NCBI GenBank assembly: GCA_029213075.1
Contig: JARGPO010000043.1
Location: 1 to 59,977, forward strand
DNA from: Legionellaceae bacterium
GTDB taxonomy: Bacteria > Pseudomonadota > Gammaproteobacteria > Legionellales > Legionellaceae
Direction of reading: 5' to 3'
Length of the DNA: 59,977 nucleotides
Part shown: in pieces, positions 1 through 9,918 of the stretch
Layout: the number at the start of each line of letters is the position of its first letter
Position numbering within the stretch: position 1 is the first letter of the stretch
The notes under the pieces: generated by a model
The model's input: the letters and a program-made list of their open reading frames with translations, nothing else
What the model was told of the DNA's origin: nothing
Database searches by the model: none
Program-made: the position numbers and the translations under genes

Positions 1-141
1 AATTTGACTGGATGCCCTGAACAAGTCAGGGCAAGTAGGCGGGGTTAGGATAAGCCTTTTTGAAGACAGGGATGCGATGCTGGATCAAGCTATAGGAAAT
101 ATCTTGAAAAATATGTCTGCATGCTAATGGGTGGCGCTATA
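1..141. repeat. Right half of a palindromic repeat element
   Basis: This stretch is repeated at 23481-23621 with a single mismatch (G at 123, A at 23603). The second copy is the right half of a complete palindromic element, so the window begins inside another copy whose left half lies outside. It contains one hairpin (GCCCTG/CAGGGC) and ends in GGGTGGCGCTATA, the outer inverted repeat. It ends about 130 bases before the nsrR start, so it may supply or insulate that promoter. No transposase gene is present. Confidence 0.85.
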
Positions 142-274
142 CATGCATAATGGCTTCGAGGCCCGCGACTAATTGATCAATTGTGTATATAATACAAATA
201 AATGTTGGCCTTGGTTCGAGAGCTTATTAGTTACCAATCTTAAAAACTGATGGCTGTGATGCCGGGAGATTTAT

Positions 275-709
275 ATGCAATTAACTCAGTTTACAGATTA
301 CTCATTGCGAGCTTTAATTTATATATCATTAAAAAAAGAAACGTGTAATATAAAAAATATTACAGATGCCTACGCCGTATCATATAATCATATGATTAAG
401 ATAATTCATAACCTAGCTAAAATTGATTTAATTAAAACGACCCGTGGTAAAAATGGAGGGATATCTATGGCTGTTGATCCTGAAAAGATTAATCTCGGAG
501 ATTTAATTTCACAGTTGGAGCCAAACTTTGATTTAGCACCTTGTTTTAATAAAGAGAAGGAAGGTTGCTCTATTGCACCAGTATGCAATTTAAAATGCAT
601 TTTGCAGGAGTCTCAGCAGGCTTTTATGGATGTTTTGAGTAAATATACCTTGGCGGACGTTGTCGGGAATAAAGTTGAATTAAAATCCTTTTTAAATATC
701 CCTAGTTAA
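275..709 (+). CDS. nsrR: Rrf2-family nitric-oxide-sensing repressor NsrR
   Basis: This 144-residue protein has the Rrf2 fold: an N-terminal winged helix beginning MQLTQFTDYSLRALIY, a wing containing RGKNGGI at about residues 57-63, and a cysteine loop with C90, C98, C104 and C108. The C98-x5-C104 spacing and the sequences LEP and YTLADVV match NsrR of enterobacteria rather than IscR. NsrR carries an iron-sulfur cluster; nitric oxide damages it and releases the protein from DNA. The start is supported by GGGAG about 8 bases upstream. The neighbouring oxidase operon carries a candidate NsrR operator (4806-4829). NorR/Hmp-type detoxification genes are not in the window. The assignment rests on motif resemblance. 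Confidence 0.85.
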   Translation: MQLTQFTDYSLRALIYISLKKETCNIKNITDAYAVSYNHMIKIIHNLAKIDLIKTTRGKNGGISMAVDPEKINLGDLISQLEPNFDLAPCFNKEKEGCSIAPVCNLKCILQESQQAFMDVLSKYTLADVVGNKVELKSFLNIPS

Positions 710-735
710 ACTAGGGATATAATATTATCCGTATA

Positions 736-1089
736 CTACATTGCCATCGCGTTCATACCCATTTTTTCATATAAATTAAACATAATCCACATTGTTCCAA
801 TTATCAAAACAACGGTCATTAGCACGGTAAACATGAAACTAATGAGGTTCCAAGATGCATTTGATCTAGGGTTTAAATGAAGGAAAAATATGGTTTGTAT
901 TGCAAATTGAATTATAGCTAATACACCAACAGAGATATAAAGAGTTTTTGGTGGTTGCACACTATAAGCCACCAGATAAAAAGATAATAATGTGAATGCA
1001 ATGGATAACGCAAAACCTATAACGTAAGACTTGCGTGTGCCGTAGGATGCGCCAGTATCTTTATCAATATCTAAATCATTCGTGCTCAT
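736..1089 (-). CDS. cyoD: Cytochrome bo3 ubiquinol oxidase subunit IV
   Basis: This 117-residue small inner-membrane subunit has three predicted transmembrane helices (about residues 23-43, 50-71 and 82-105), the usual CyoD architecture. It is thought to help assemble the copper site of subunit I. It starts one base after the cyoC stop and is the last gene of the operon; no cyoE (heme O synthase) follows, because nsrR lies in the opposite orientation just beyond. Heme O synthase would have to be encoded elsewhere for the oxidase to be of the bo3 type. Confidence 0.93.
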   Translation of the reverse strand: MSTNDLDIDKDTGASYGTRKSYVIGFALSIAFTLLSFYLVAYSVQPPKTLYISVGVLAIIQFAIQTIFFLHLNPRSNASWNLISFMFTVLMTVVLIIGTMWIMFNLYEKMGMNAMAM

Positions 1090-1090
1090 T

Positions 1091-1684
1091 TTAAATGGCT
1101 CCCATTAAATAAACGACTGAGAAAACAAAAATCCAAACAATATCTAGAAAGTGCCAAAATAAACCCAGGCAAGTTAACTTTGTTTTAGTTAAAGGAGTCA
1201 TTCCATGTTTTTTAATTTGGAATAGAATAGAAAGCATCCATATTAGTCCAGCAATAACATGTAGTCCATGTGTTGCGATCAAAGTGAAAAATGAAGACAG
1301 AAAAGCACTTGTTGCCCAGGTATGCCCTTCAATATACAAGTTATAAAACTCATTTAGCTCCATCACGATAAAGCAAAAACCTAAGATAAAGGTTGCCCAC
1401 ATCCATTTTGTAACGGCGCTAGTCCCATCATTTCGAGAAAGCATAGCCAAACCAAAGGTGAAGCTACTGGTTAATAGGAACATAGTTTCAGTGAGCACAA
1501 AAGGCAGGCTAAAAAGTTCTTTAGCATGCGGGCCACCAAAGGTATGAGTATGAAATACTGCATACACGGCGAATAACGTCGCAAACAATATGCAGTCGGT
1601 CATAATATATATCCAAAAACCGAATACATTTTTGGAGCCATCAAAATGATGGTCGTGAGAATCTTTTGTTAATGTATTGTTCAT
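1091..1684 (-). CDS. cyoC: Cytochrome bo3 ubiquinol oxidase subunit III
   Basis: This 197-residue protein has five predicted transmembrane helices and the heme-copper oxidase subunit III signature, including the stretch ATHGLHVIAGLIWM near residues 138-151 and FWHFLDIVWIFVF near the C-terminus. Subunit III stabilises the oxidase complex and is not itself redox active. It sits two bases after cyoB, so the genes are surely cotranscribed and probably translationally coupled. Length matches the family. Confidence 0.95.
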   Translation of the reverse strand: MNNTLTKDSHDHHFDGSKNVFGFWIYIMTDCILFATLFAVYAVFHTHTFGGPHAKELFSLPFVLTETMFLLTSSFTFGLAMLSRNDGTSAVTKWMWATFILGFCFIVMELNEFYNLYIEGHTWATSAFLSSFFTLIATHGLHVIAGLIWMLSILFQIKKHGMTPLTKTKLTCLGLFWHFLDIVWIFVFSVVYLMGAI

Positions 1685-1686
1685 AA

Positions 1687-3723
1687 TTATGCTCTTAAAA
1701 GACCTTGTTTATGTTTCATTTCAATTGCCTCGACTTCGCTCGCTTTGACGTAGTAGTCCGTATCATAGTTAAACGAACGAGCAATCAAAGTGAATACCGC
1801 GCCAGCCAAGCCCACAGTGGCAAGCCACCAAATATGCCAAACCATTGCAAAACCAAAAATGAATGAGAAAATACCCATAATAAATCCTACAGAAGTATCT
1901 CTAGGCATATGTATGTCTTGGTAGGAAGTAGCATTCTCAGTTTTAGGTTTGCTTTCAATATCGAGACCTTTTTCTTTTTGTTCCCAAAAGGCATCTATGC
2001 AATTAACTACAGGTGTGTGCGCGAAGTTATAAAATGGCGCAGGGGATGCAATTGCCCACTCAAGAGTACGGCCATTCCAAGGGTCACCTGTTGTATCTAT
2101 ATAGCCTTCTTTATTTTTGTTTTTAAGACTAACAACAATTTGCAGTACTTGAAAGACTACGCCAAGAGCAATGATTCCAGCACCAATTGCCGCCGCAATT
2201 AAGAATGGTTGAAAGCCTGTTGATGCTTCATAGTGATACATGCGACGAGTCATTCCTAATCCACCGACAATATAGATAGGTACAAATGCTACGAAGAAGC
2301 CTACCAACCAGCACCAAAAAGCACATTTTCCTAGTTTTTCGTTTAATTTGAATCCAAATAATTTTGGACACCAGTAAGTAAGCCCAGCAAAATATCCAAA
2401 TACTACGCCACCAATAATTGTATTATGGAAATGGGCTACTAGGAAGGAGCTATTATGCGCTTGGAAATCAATTCCAGGTATAGCAAGCATAACCCCTGTC
2501 ATGCCACCTAATGTAAACGTGACAAAAAAGCCCATTAACCAATACATTGGTGAGGTAAATTGAATTTTTCCACGGTACATTGTGAATAGCCAGTTAAAGA
2601 CTTTAACACCTGTTGGTATTGATATTATCATGGTTAGAATACCAAATACGGCATTCACATTAGCTCCGGCTCCCATTGTAAAGAAGTGATGAGCCCAAAC
2701 GATAAATGATAAGAAGGTAATTGCAACAGTTGCCCATACCATGGTCACATAACCAAATAATGGTTTTTTAGAGAAGGTGGCAACTATTTCAGAGTAAATA
2801 CCAAAAGCAGGTAGAACTAAGATGTATACTTCTGGATGACCCCATACCCAAATAAGATTTACATACATCATTTGATCGCCACCAAAGCTTGTGGTGAAAA
2901 AATGCATGTCCATGTAACGATCTAGGCCTAATAATGCTAGGGTCACAGTAAGCACTGGGAAGACAAGCATTACTAAAATTGAGGAGCATAGTGCAGTCCA
3001 AGTGAAGATAGGCATCTTCATTAAGTTCATTCCAGGACAACGCATTTTAAGAATTGTTACAAAGAAGTTTATTCCCGAGAGAAGAGTACCAATCCCTGAG
3101 ATTTGAATAGCCCATATATAGTAATCAGTTCCAACTGATGGACTATAAGCAAGCTCTGAGAAAGGAGGGTATGCAAGCCAACCGGCATGTGCAAAGTCAC
3201 CGACTAGTAAAGATACGTTTGCAAGCATTGCTCCAACCACAAAAAGCCAAAAGCTAAGTGAATTTAGAAATGGAAATGCAACGTCTCTCGCGCCAATTTG
3301 CAAAGGTACAACCAGGTTAAATAGAGCAAACATTAAAGGCATAGCCACAAAAAATATCATGATTACGCCATGTGCTGTAAAGATCTGATCAAAATGCTCT
3401 GGAATGAGATATCCATCAGATGCCCCTGATGCCATGGCTTGTTGGATTCTCATCATTACGGCATCTGTAAAGCCTCTAAAGAGCATAACTAGGGCAACAA
3501 TAAGATACATGGCTCCTATACGCTTGTGATCAACAGATATAATCCATTCACGCCAAAGGTATGTCCACTTTTTAAAGTAGGTAATCGCTCCTACTAAAGC
3601 GATACCGCCAACAAAGATAAAAGCAAGCATTGTGAAAATAATAATTTGCTGACTAACCGGCTCATATAAATAAGGAAACGCTTCCTTTAAGCTACTCAAT
3701 TTTCCTATTAATGTGTATAACAT
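1687..3723 (-). CDS. cyoB: Cytochrome bo3 ubiquinol oxidase subunit I
   Basis: This 678-residue polytopic inner-membrane subunit carries the two hemes and CuB and reduces oxygen to water while pumping protons. All expected ligands can be seen: the first heme histidine in [10 protein letters not shown], the CuB histidine and cross-linked tyrosine in [15 protein letters not shown] (with the proton-channel glutamate), the paired CuB histidines in WAHHFFTMG, and the two heme histidines in [10 protein letters not shown]. The length is close to E. coli CyoB. It is the second gene of cyoABCD, 35 bases after cyoA. Nothing suggests decay. Confidence 0.97.
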   Translation of the reverse strand: MLYTLIGKLSSLKEAFPYLYEPVSQQIIIFTMLAFIFVGGIALVGAITYFKKWTYLWREWIISVDHKRIGAMYLIVALVMLFRGFTDAVMMRIQQAMASGASDGYLIPEHFDQIFTAHGVIMIFFVAMPLMFALFNLVVPLQIGARDVAFPFLNSLSFWLFVVGAMLANVSLLVGDFAHAGWLAYPPFSELAYSPSVGTDYYIWAIQISGIGTLLSGINFFVTILKMRCPGMNLMKMPIFTWTALCSSILVMLVFPVLTVTLALLGLDRYMDMHFFTTSFGGDQMMYVNLIWVWGHPEVYILVLPAFGIYSEIVATFSKKPLFGYVTMVWATVAITFLSFIVWAHHFFTMGAGANVNAVFGILTMIISIPTGVKVFNWLFTMYRGKIQFTSPMYWLMGFFVTFTLGGMTGVMLAIPGIDFQAHNSSFLVAHFHNTIIGGVVFGYFAGLTYWCPKLFGFKLNEKLGKCAFWCWLVGFFVAFVPIYIVGGLGMTRRMYHYEASTGFQPFLIAAAIGAGIIALGVVFQVLQIVVSLKNKNKEGYIDTTGDPWNGRTLEWAIASPAPFYNFAHTPVVNCIDAFWEQKEKGLDIESKPKTENATSYQDIHMPRDTSVGFIMGIFSFIFGFAMVWHIWWLATVGLAGAVFTLIARSFNYDTDYYVKASEVEAIEMKHKQGLLRA

Positions 3724-3758
3724 TGGAACTTCCTCTTCAAGGGTTGATTCTAATAATT

Positions 3759-4646
3759 CTAAGATTTAGGCATCATATAATGCATAACGATATCATCAAA
3801 CAGACCATTATCAACATGCCCAAAGTAACTTACTGGATCGTCAATAGATTTTTGCATGAGATTTTCCCAAAAAACCTTCGATGTTAAACTATCTGGTACT
3901 TCCTGAGTTTTCCTCACCCATGCAGCAAACTCTTCAGGGGATGTTGACTCTGTATCAAAATGCATGCCTGAGAAGCCGATACCTGTGTAGTTTGTTGCTA
4001 AGCCTCGATAAGTGCCCTCTTGGTCAGCAATTAGATGTAACTTAGTGGTCATACCGGTCATTGCATATATTTGACCGCCAAGTTGTGGTATCAAAAATGA
4101 ATTCATCGGTGAGGCAGCAGTTATTTTAAAGTTAATCGGTGTTCCAACCGGTACTTTAAGATAGTTAACGGTAGCAATTTTATATTCAGGGTAGATAAAC
4201 AACCATTTCCAATCTAGTGAAACCACTTCAACTTGAATAGGCTTTACTTTTGATTCAAGAGGTTTGTATGGGTCTAGGCTGTGAGATGTTTTCCAGGTAA
4301 CTGTTCCTAAGATTAGGATTATAATGCAGGGGATAGTCCACCAAACAACCTCTAGAGCCGTGCTGTGCTTCCACTCAGGGGTATATTTGGCATTATTTTT
4401 TTCTCTATATCTCCACCCAAACCAAAGGGCCATGAAAATAACTGGAATAACAACTAGTAGCATTATTTCTGCTGAAAAAATTATAAGTTTTAATTCTTCT
4501 GCCGCGATTTTGCCCTTTGGATCTAAGGCTCCAGAATCACAGCCACATAAAGCTAGCATTATTATCGAAATTAAAACAGCTCCCATTTTTCCAAGTATCT
4601 TTCGACTAAAAGCTTCAGATACTGAACTAGAATCTGGTCTTGTCAT
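3759..4646 (-). CDS. cyoA: Cytochrome bo3 ubiquinol oxidase subunit II (lipoprotein)
   Basis: This 295-residue subunit has a lipoprotein signal (MLALCGC, predicted lipidated Cys near residue 35), two transmembrane helices and a periplasmic cupredoxin domain. As in quinol oxidases, the CuA cysteine ligands of cytochrome c oxidases are absent; the conserved [16 protein letters not shown] segment is present. The start chosen gives a longer than usual pre-signal region of about 20 residues; the internal Met at residue 21 (KMGAVLIS) is an alternative start. It is the first gene of the cyo operon, so the operon promoter should lie between it and 4962. Confidence 0.95.
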   Translation of the reverse strand: MTRPDSSSVSEAFSRKILGKMGAVLISIIMLALCGCDSGALDPKGKIAAEELKLIIFSAEIMLLVVIPVIFMALWFGWRYREKNNAKYTPEWKHSTALEVVWWTIPCIIILILGTVTWKTSHSLDPYKPLESKVKPIQVEVVSLDWKWLFIYPEYKIATVNYLKVPVGTPINFKITAASPMNSFLIPQLGGQIYAMTGMTTKLHLIADQEGTYRGLATNYTGIGFSGMHFDTESTSPEEFAAWVRKTQEVPDSLTSKVFWENLMQKSIDDPVSYFGHVDNGLFDDIVMHYMMPKS

Positions 4647-4805
4647 GTGTTCGATCCCCTAATTTATCAACGTGGTAATTAGCCAACAGTTGGCTGTTTA
4701 TTTGAATTCATATTTTCTAGACTTCACATGTTTGAGCGCTATTTTTGAGCATTTGCGTGCGGTATTGATTAAATAGGTGCATATGAAATCGATTTATAAA
4801 ATCAT

Positions 4806-4829
4806 AAGATACATTTAGGATATATGTTA
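4806..4829. promoter_or_regulatory. Candidate NsrR operator upstream of cyoABCD
   Basis: The sequence AAGATACATTTAGGATATAT (then GTTA) closely resembles, from memory, the E. coli hmp NsrR site (AAGATGCATTTGAGATACAT), including the AAGAT-CATTT half and the GATA-AT second half. It lies about 160 bases upstream of the cyoA start in the 316-base gap shared with the gene ending at 4963. An nsrR gene lies at the other end of the operon. I saw no similarly clear site upstream of nsrR. The rest of the gap is AT-rich with nothing else I can assign. Confidence 0.5.
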
Positions 4830-4962
4830 TGAAAAGATTCAATCATAGTCAATAGTTGTTGCCAATTCACAACAGGTTTTTAAGTAATTATGGGGCAATT
4901 TAAGTTCTAATAATAAAAGCCGTGTTTTCATCTGTTTTTAATTGGCAATGTGTTTTTTGTTA

Positions 4963-5754
4963 CTATGGCGTAAAGTTTCTAACACATCTAACATTTGCAG
5001 CATTATCTTTAAAATTTAATCCTTGAGTTCCGGTATTGAATATTTGAGCCCAGACTGTAATAGCTCCATCTTCTGTAGAAGACCAATATAGAGATGAGCC
5101 CAATGGTGATGTTGTGAAGCCGCCAATTGCTGCTTGATTCTGATATAGGCAATTAAGTTGGTCTTTGGCTGGTAAGAACCAGTCTGTATATCCTCCTTCG
5201 GTTGAATCGGCGCACAATCTTGCTGCATATGGTCCTACGAAACCGCTGGATGTAATTGTTTGGGTGTTTTGCGCACCATCTGTGTCACTTGAGGCACCAA
5301 CTAGTAAACTATAACCACCCCAAATTATTCCTGAACTAGCATCAGAGCTAGCCGCTATAAGATTATTAAGTCCTCCTCCAAGACAAGCAATAACCCCGCC
5401 TGCGTAACTTGCACCGATACCTGCTGAGACGCTGAATTTCTGACATGATACGGGTCCCCGTCCATTCAGGCATACAACGCCGCTTAATATGGAGTTTGAA
5501 CCGGAAAAAGGAAGAGTTTTTGGTTGAGACACACTTGCCTGAAAAATACAGTATCCATTTGAGATGCTTGTGCAACCAGAAATAGTTTGGCCACTTGTAA
5601 TTTTGATACCTATACTTGGATAGTTTCGCGCAATAGTTGGCGAAATAATCGCGTTACTTCCGCTGGTGGATATGGAAAATAATGACCCAGTATTTGCATA
5701 GCTGGTGCTCAAATTAAAAACCGCGATAAGTGCGAATAATTTCTTTTGCTTCAT
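4963..5754 (-). CDS. Secreted DUF1566/Lcl-like domain protein
   Basis: This 263-residue protein has a signal peptide (MKQKKLFALIAVFNLSTSYA) and a C-terminal DUF1566/Lcl-type domain at about 175-262. The domain is recognised by GGYTDWFLPAKDQLNCLY, LYWSSTE and the closing NVRCVRNF, the pattern found in many exported proteins and in the C-terminus of the Legionella collagen-like adhesin. The N-terminal half is Gly/Ser rich and contains several Cys residues that could form disulfides. It lies 29 bases downstream of the barrel-protein gene on the same strand, so the two are likely cotranscribed. The molecular role is unknown; a surface or matrix function is inference. Confidence 0.7.
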   Translation of the reverse strand: MKQKKLFALIAVFNLSTSYANTGSLFSISTSGSNAIISPTIARNYPSIGIKITSGQTISGCTSISNGYCIFQASVSQPKTLPFSGSNSILSGVVCLNGRGPVSCQKFSVSAGIGASYAGGVIACLGGGLNNLIAASSDASSGIIWGGYSLLVGASSDTDGAQNTQTITSSGFVGPYAARLCADSTEGGYTDWFLPAKDQLNCLYQNQAAIGGFTTSPLGSSLYWSSTEDGAITVWAQIFNTGTQGLNFKDNAANVRCVRNFTP

Positions 5755-5783
5755 TGCGAACCCTTATTTAACAAATAATCGTA

Positions 5784-6512
5784 TTAAACTTTTAAAGACA
5801 CCGTTACACTATTTGCGTATTTAGAACCGGTTTCTAAAGAGTTAAGAATTTGAGTGTCATTGTAATTAAACTTACCATTGCCTAGATAAAAGAATCGATA
5901 AGCTACTTCTAGAGGCTTAGTCCCTATAAAGTTATTTAAAACAACACCTATTCCCACACTAGATGCAAAAGTTGCTTGGGTTTTTGTTAAAAAAGAGTTG
6001 TCTGGAATAGTAACTCCGCCATCACGGGATGTTTCAACATAACTATTTGTATGCATAATGTTTGGTCCTATACCAACATCCATGCTAAATTTATATTTGT
6101 CACTTATGGATGGTATAAGGGCTTTAGCGGTAAACATAATAGGTACATGTGAAACGCTGTATTGATAAGAAAGATTATCAAAAAGATGTTCTTGGTAAAT
6201 TAATCCTTGAACTTTAGTTGGTAACAAGTAAAATGTATTAATACCTACTGACAATGGACGGTTTATATCTTTAAATAGTCCAACTCCAACGAGGACATTA
6301 CTATCTTTATTGTTAGTTAAAGTATATTGATTACCAATCAAACTTTGAATGTTTATATCTTGAGCAAGTCCTTTGTTTGCGTAAAAGCCTCCGAAAGTTA
6401 ACATTACGTCGACAGGTATGGTCGGCTCTGAGAATGAATTTTTAGAGATTAATATTGATAGTGATGATATTGCCAAAGTCGTCAATATTTTATTTTTAGA
6501 AGTCCTTTCCAT
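5784..6512 (-). CDS. Putative outer-membrane beta-barrel protein
   Basis: This 242-residue protein has a signal peptide of about 28 residues (…ISSLSILISKNSFSE) and an alternating hydrophobic/polar pattern throughout, such as VLVGVGLF, LSVGINTFYL and EVAYRFFYLG, typical of a small outer-membrane barrel. It ends in a strand-like SVTVSLKV, although the last residue is Val rather than the usual Phe. Similar exported proteins are common in Legionella and Coxiella relatives. It forms a probable two-gene unit with the DUF1566 protein. The assignment is from composition, not a recognised family. Confidence 0.55.
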   Translation of the reverse strand: MERTSKNKILTTLAISSLSILISKNSFSEPTIPVDVMLTFGGFYANKGLAQDINIQSLIGNQYTLTNNKDSNVLVGVGLFKDINRPLSVGINTFYLLPTKVQGLIYQEHLFDNLSYQYSVSHVPIMFTAKALIPSISDKYKFSMDVGIGPNIMHTNSYVETSRDGGVTIPDNSFLTKTQATFASSVGIGVVLNNFIGTKPLEVAYRFFYLGNGKFNYNDTQILNSLETGSKYANSVTVSLKV

Positions 6513-6734
6513 CGTTTTTTCCTGTGTGAAATATTTTATAATCTAAACATATTTTTGATTATTGTTCAATGCATTGCTCCAATGCAAACATAGTGAAGAC
6601 CAGATGTTCTTCTAGATTCAAAAAAACTCTAGTGATGATGCCTTAGTCATAAAGAGTGATTTATTCTTGTCCCGTTAGTGGCTTGCTGATATTTATGGTA
6701 CAATGCATATCAATTTTTTTCATTGAGATTCAAT

Positions 6735-7178
6735 ATGAGGCGAGTATTCTTTTTGGTTTTTTTATTTTTTACTTCAACGTATGTTTTAGCAGACGATACT
6801 CCTAATGATTGTGCGTTTTTAAGTATAATGATAAGTAATAAAACAAAAGAGGTTTGTGAGTTGGTAGACAAAGAAGTTAAGAGCGGGCAGTTTAGTTCTA
6901 GCACACAAGCTCCAGCCCTTATTCCTCCTGGAACTTCGGCATACCCTTTTGAAATGAGACAAGTTTTTTATGGGCCAGATGTTGTTCTTACTTATGAGTG
7001 CGGGGAAGGCAATGTTGTGACTTTTGAGTCGCACCAATATCTTTGTGTTCTTAAGCATGGTTCACTTGCAACTAAAGTCTTGTACTCTCAAAACTTACAT
7101 GCAAAGAGTAGAAAAGACATTGGTAGTTATTTATGGAGTAAGCACGGCTCTATTAATTGGACTATTTCAGCATATTGA
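6735..7178 (+). CDS. Small secreted protein of unknown function
   Basis: From ATG at 6735 this gives a 147-residue protein with a clear signal peptide (MRRVFFLVFLFFTSTYVLA, cleavage before DDTPND). I prefer this start to the upstream TTG at 6723 because it places the signal peptide at the N-terminus. The mature part has four cysteines (two near the N-terminus and two in the region CGEGNV…YLCV), suggesting two disulfides. No family was recognised. It stands alone between the barrel gene and a repeat region. Confidence 0.6.
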   Translation: MRRVFFLVFLFFTSTYVLADDTPNDCAFLSIMISNKTKEVCELVDKEVKSGQFSSSTQAPALIPPGTSAYPFEMRQVFYGPDVVLTYECGEGNVVTFESHQYLCVLKHGSLATKVLYSQNLHAKSRKDIGSYLWSKHGSINWTISAY

Positions 7179-7206
7179 TAAGTCCAAATAAACTATGCGT
7201 TGTTGA

Positions 7207-7402
7207 TATCTACCTTCCTCTTAGTGAATTTAAAACTCAATCTGGTTGGATGGATCGCAAAAAGTGGGGGAGGTAGAGGAAGGGGTATCCCCTAAAGATG
7301 CTTTATACTTATCCACCTACTTGGTCCGGCTTGTTCGGACCATCTCGTGAGTTTAAAATTCAATATGACCGGATAACCCGCAAAAAGCTGGGTAAGTAGA
7401 GT
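7207..7402. repeat. Two tandem degenerate two-hairpin repeat units
   Basis: Two related units fill the gap before the SulP gene. The second (about 7313-7402) shows CCTACTTGGTCCGG, the hairpin GGTCCG/CGGACC, a TTTAAAATTCAAT spacer, a second hairpin ACCC/GGGT, and a closing AAGTAG. The first (about 7207-7290) keeps the outer CTACC/GGTAG pairing and spacer but has lost the first hairpin. The same architecture occurs at 41411-41516 and inside the element at 23378-23622. No ORF is visible in the 7179-7492 gap. Confidence 0.7.
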
Positions 7403-7492
7403 AAAGGGTATCTATTAGTTCATAACAAGCTATTTTAATTACAAACTCGTCTATACTTACAAAGAATTGTAATTAACAGGATATAACTTCAA

Positions 7493-8977
7493 ATGTTATT
7501 ATCTTCTACATTAGATGACTGGTTTGGTAATGTTCGAGCTGACTTATTAGCTGGTATAGTTGTTGCATTAGCGCTTATTCCTGAAGCTATAGCGTTTTCA
7601 ATTATTGCGGGCGTAGATCCTAAAGTCGGATTATACGCATCATTTTCAATTGCGGTTATTAGTGCCTTTGTAGGTGGTAGAACTGGAATGATCTCAGCTG
7701 CGACAGGGGCCATGGCCTTGTTAATGATGACTCTTGTTAAGTCTCACGGATTACAATATTTACTTGGAGCAACTCTACTAACCGGTGTATTCCAAATGAT
7801 TGCCGGTTATTTGAGACTTGGAAGCTTAATGCGATTTGTTTCACGGTCCGTTGTTACTGGGTTTGTCAATGCTCTTGCTATTTTGATTTTTTGTGCTCAA
7901 TTACCAGAGTTAACTAATGTGAGCTGGCATGTATATGGAATGACAGCCTTTGGTTTGATGATTATTTATTTATTTCCGTATATTAATAAAACCATTCCAT
8001 CTCCTCTAGTTTGTATTGTAGTATTAACAGCTATTTTTTTAATCCTTGACCTGCCTGTGCGAACAGTTGGTGATATGGGACAAATGCCGGATACATTGCC
8101 TGTATTTCTTTGGCCACAAATTCCACTTACTTTTGAAACATTAAAAATTATATTTCCATATTCTCTTGCTCTGGCAGTTGTTGGTCTTTTGGAGTCAATG
8201 ATGACTGCAACTATTATTGATGACTTAACAGATACGCCAAGTAATAAAAATCGTGAGTGTAAGGGACAAGGGATCGCTAATATTTTCACGGGATTTCTTG
8301 GTGGCATGGCTGGTTGTGCTATGATTGGTCAGTCGATAATTAATATAAAATCTGGTGGACGCGGTCGCTTGTCAACGTTAACTGCGGGAGTTGTACTTTT
8401 ATTAATGGTAGTTTTTTTAAGTGACTGGGTTGCGCGTATTCCAATGGCAGCCTTGGTCGCAGTGATGATTATGGTGTCTGTCGGTACTTTTTCTTGGGAT
8501 TCAGTGACAAACATTAGAAAGTATCCACTGACATCGAATATTGTGATGTTTGCAACGGTTGTTGTAGTTGTTTTCACTCATAACTTAGCTTATGGAGTGC
8601 TAGTTGGCGTGTTATTATCATCATTGTTTTTTGCCAACAAAGTCGGAAAATTTGTTGTGGTTAAATCCACAATTAATGCTGAACAAACTTGCCGAAGATA
8701 TAAAGTATTTGGACAAATGTTTTTTGCTTCATCGGAGAGATTTATTCAATTATTTGATTTTAAAGAAGCTATTGATAGAATTATAATTGATGTTAGTGAT
8801 GCCCATTTTTGGGATGTTACTGCTGTTTCTTCATTAAATAAGGTTATTGTAAAGTTTCGAAGAGAAGGGACGGATGTTGAGGTTATTGGCTTAAATGATG
8901 AGACTCAGATGATTGTTGAACGTTTTGGTATTCATAATAAGCCAGATGAGATTAAAAAATTATTGAGCGGCCACTAA
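7493..8977 (+). CDS. SulP-family inorganic anion transporter (SLC26-like)
   Basis: This 494-residue inner-membrane protein has the SulP/SLC26 fold: the conserved N-terminal [35 protein letters not shown], about a dozen hydrophobic helices, the [12 protein letters not shown] motif near residue 275, and a C-terminal cytoplasmic STAS domain (about 395-490). Bacterial members carry sulfate, bicarbonate or dicarboxylates; the substrate cannot be told here. The next gene, 15 bases on, encodes a tandem universal stress protein, a pairing that suggests the Usp protein regulates or senses for the transporter. A bicarbonate role would be plausible but is inference. Confidence 0.88.
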   Translation: MLLSSTLDDWFGNVRADLLAGIVVALALIPEAIAFSIIAGVDPKVGLYASFSIAVISAFVGGRTGMISAATGAMALLMMTLVKSHGLQYLLGATLLTGVFQMIAGYLRLGSLMRFVSRSVVTGFVNALAILIFCAQLPELTNVSWHVYGMTAFGLMIIYLFPYINKTIPSPLVCIVVLTAIFLILDLPVRTVGDMGQMPDTLPVFLWPQIPLTFETLKIIFPYSLALAVVGLLESMMTATIIDDLTDTPSNKNRECKGQGIANIFTGFLGGMAGCAMIGQSIINIKSGGRGRLSTLTAGVVLLLMVVFLSDWVARIPMAALVAVMIMVSVGTFSWDSVTNIRKYPLTSNIVMFATVVVVVFTHNLAYGVLVGVLLSSLFFANKVGKFVVVKSTINAEQTCRRYKVFGQMFFASSERFIQLFDFKEAIDRIIIDVSDAHFWDVTAVSSLNKVIVKFRREGTDVEVIGLNDETQMIVERFGIHNKPDEIKKLLSGH

Positions 8978-8992
8978 GAAAAGGAGCTATTT

Positions 8993-9847
8993 ATGTCACA
9001 TCAAATTATTGCTTGTATTGATGGGTCCATATCAACCACGGCTATTTGTGACTGGGCTTCATGGGCTTTTTTTAAGTTACAAATTCCTCTCACATTGTTA
9101 CACACTCTGGAAAACACTTCAAAAGTTACTTTTTCAAACCTTACCGGAACCATTGGTGTTGGGAGCTGTGAACAATTGATGGAGGAATTGTCATCACTTG
9201 ATGAACAAAGAAATAAAGTTGCATTGCAACATGGTAAGTATCTCCTTGATGATGCCTATCAACGAATAATCGCTGATGGCATTAAAGAGGCACGATCTAT
9301 ACAAAAACATGGCAGTCTGCTTGATACTTTGTTGGAACTTGAGCACGAAGCTAAGTTAGTAGTAATCGGTCGGCAAGGAGAACATAGCGAGGCGGCGCAA
9401 TCATCCCAAATAGGCAGTCAACTAGAAACGGTTGCTCGTGCTCTTCATTGTCCTATTTTAGTTGCTTCGCCAGATTTCAAGGCTCCTAAAAACATTTTAT
9501 TGGCCTTTGACGCAAGCCCTACATCAACTAAAATTATTACTAGAATTATTAATAACGAACATTTGCTCGAGGGCATGAAATGTCATTTAGTGATGGTTAA
9601 TAATGACTCTCATGAAGGTGAGCTTTTAGAGGCCAGAAAAAAATTAGAAAATGTTGGGCTTAATGTTGTTGTTGATAGATTAGAAGGTGAGGTGGAATTT
9701 GAGCTAATTAATTATACCGATCAGCACTCCATTGATTTAATAATTATGGGTGCTTTTTCCCACTCGAAGATACGACAGTTTTTTGTTGGTAGCACAACAA
9801 GTCATATGCTCCATGCAACAAAGATACCAATACTTTTATTGCGTTAA
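8993..9847 (+). CDS. Tandem-domain universal stress protein
   Basis: This 284-residue cytoplasmic protein contains two UspA-like domains (about 1-155 and 160-284). Each starts with a beta strand and Asp (IACIDGS; ILLAFDASP) and ends in the family's glycine region (VVIGRQGEH…; IIMGAFSHSKIRQFFVGS). The second domain has a near-complete G-x-G…GS nucleotide-binding signature. A good ribosome binding site (AAAGGAG) lies 8 bases upstream. Tight coupling to the SulP transporter gene implies a shared function. Confidence 0.88.
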   Translation: MSHQIIACIDGSISTTAICDWASWAFFKLQIPLTLLHTLENTSKVTFSNLTGTIGVGSCEQLMEELSSLDEQRNKVALQHGKYLLDDAYQRIIADGIKEARSIQKHGSLLDTLLELEHEAKLVVIGRQGEHSEAAQSSQIGSQLETVARALHCPILVASPDFKAPKNILLAFDASPTSTKIITRIINNEHLLEGMKCHLVMVNNDSHEGELLEARKKLENVGLNVVVDRLEGEVEFELINYTDQHSIDLIIMGAFSHSKIRQFFVGSTTSHMLHATKIPILLLR

Positions 9848-9918
9848 CGATATGAGGTTGGTAAGTTATTTGTCATCAACTATAATTGATTATATTGTTA
9901 ATTGTTTGTTGAAAATAA

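Noticed and set aside
188-193. TATAAT upstream of nsrR as a promoter -10
   Set aside because: No acceptable -35 at 16-18 bases and no clear extended -10; not reported as a feature.
150-240. Possible tRNA suggested by GGTTCGAG near 210
   Set aside because: No acceptor, anticodon or D-stem pairing could be formed around it.
5016-5575. Minus-strand ORFs inside the DUF1566 gene
   Set aside because: Alternate-frame shadows; the DUF1566 frame has a signal peptide and domain motifs.
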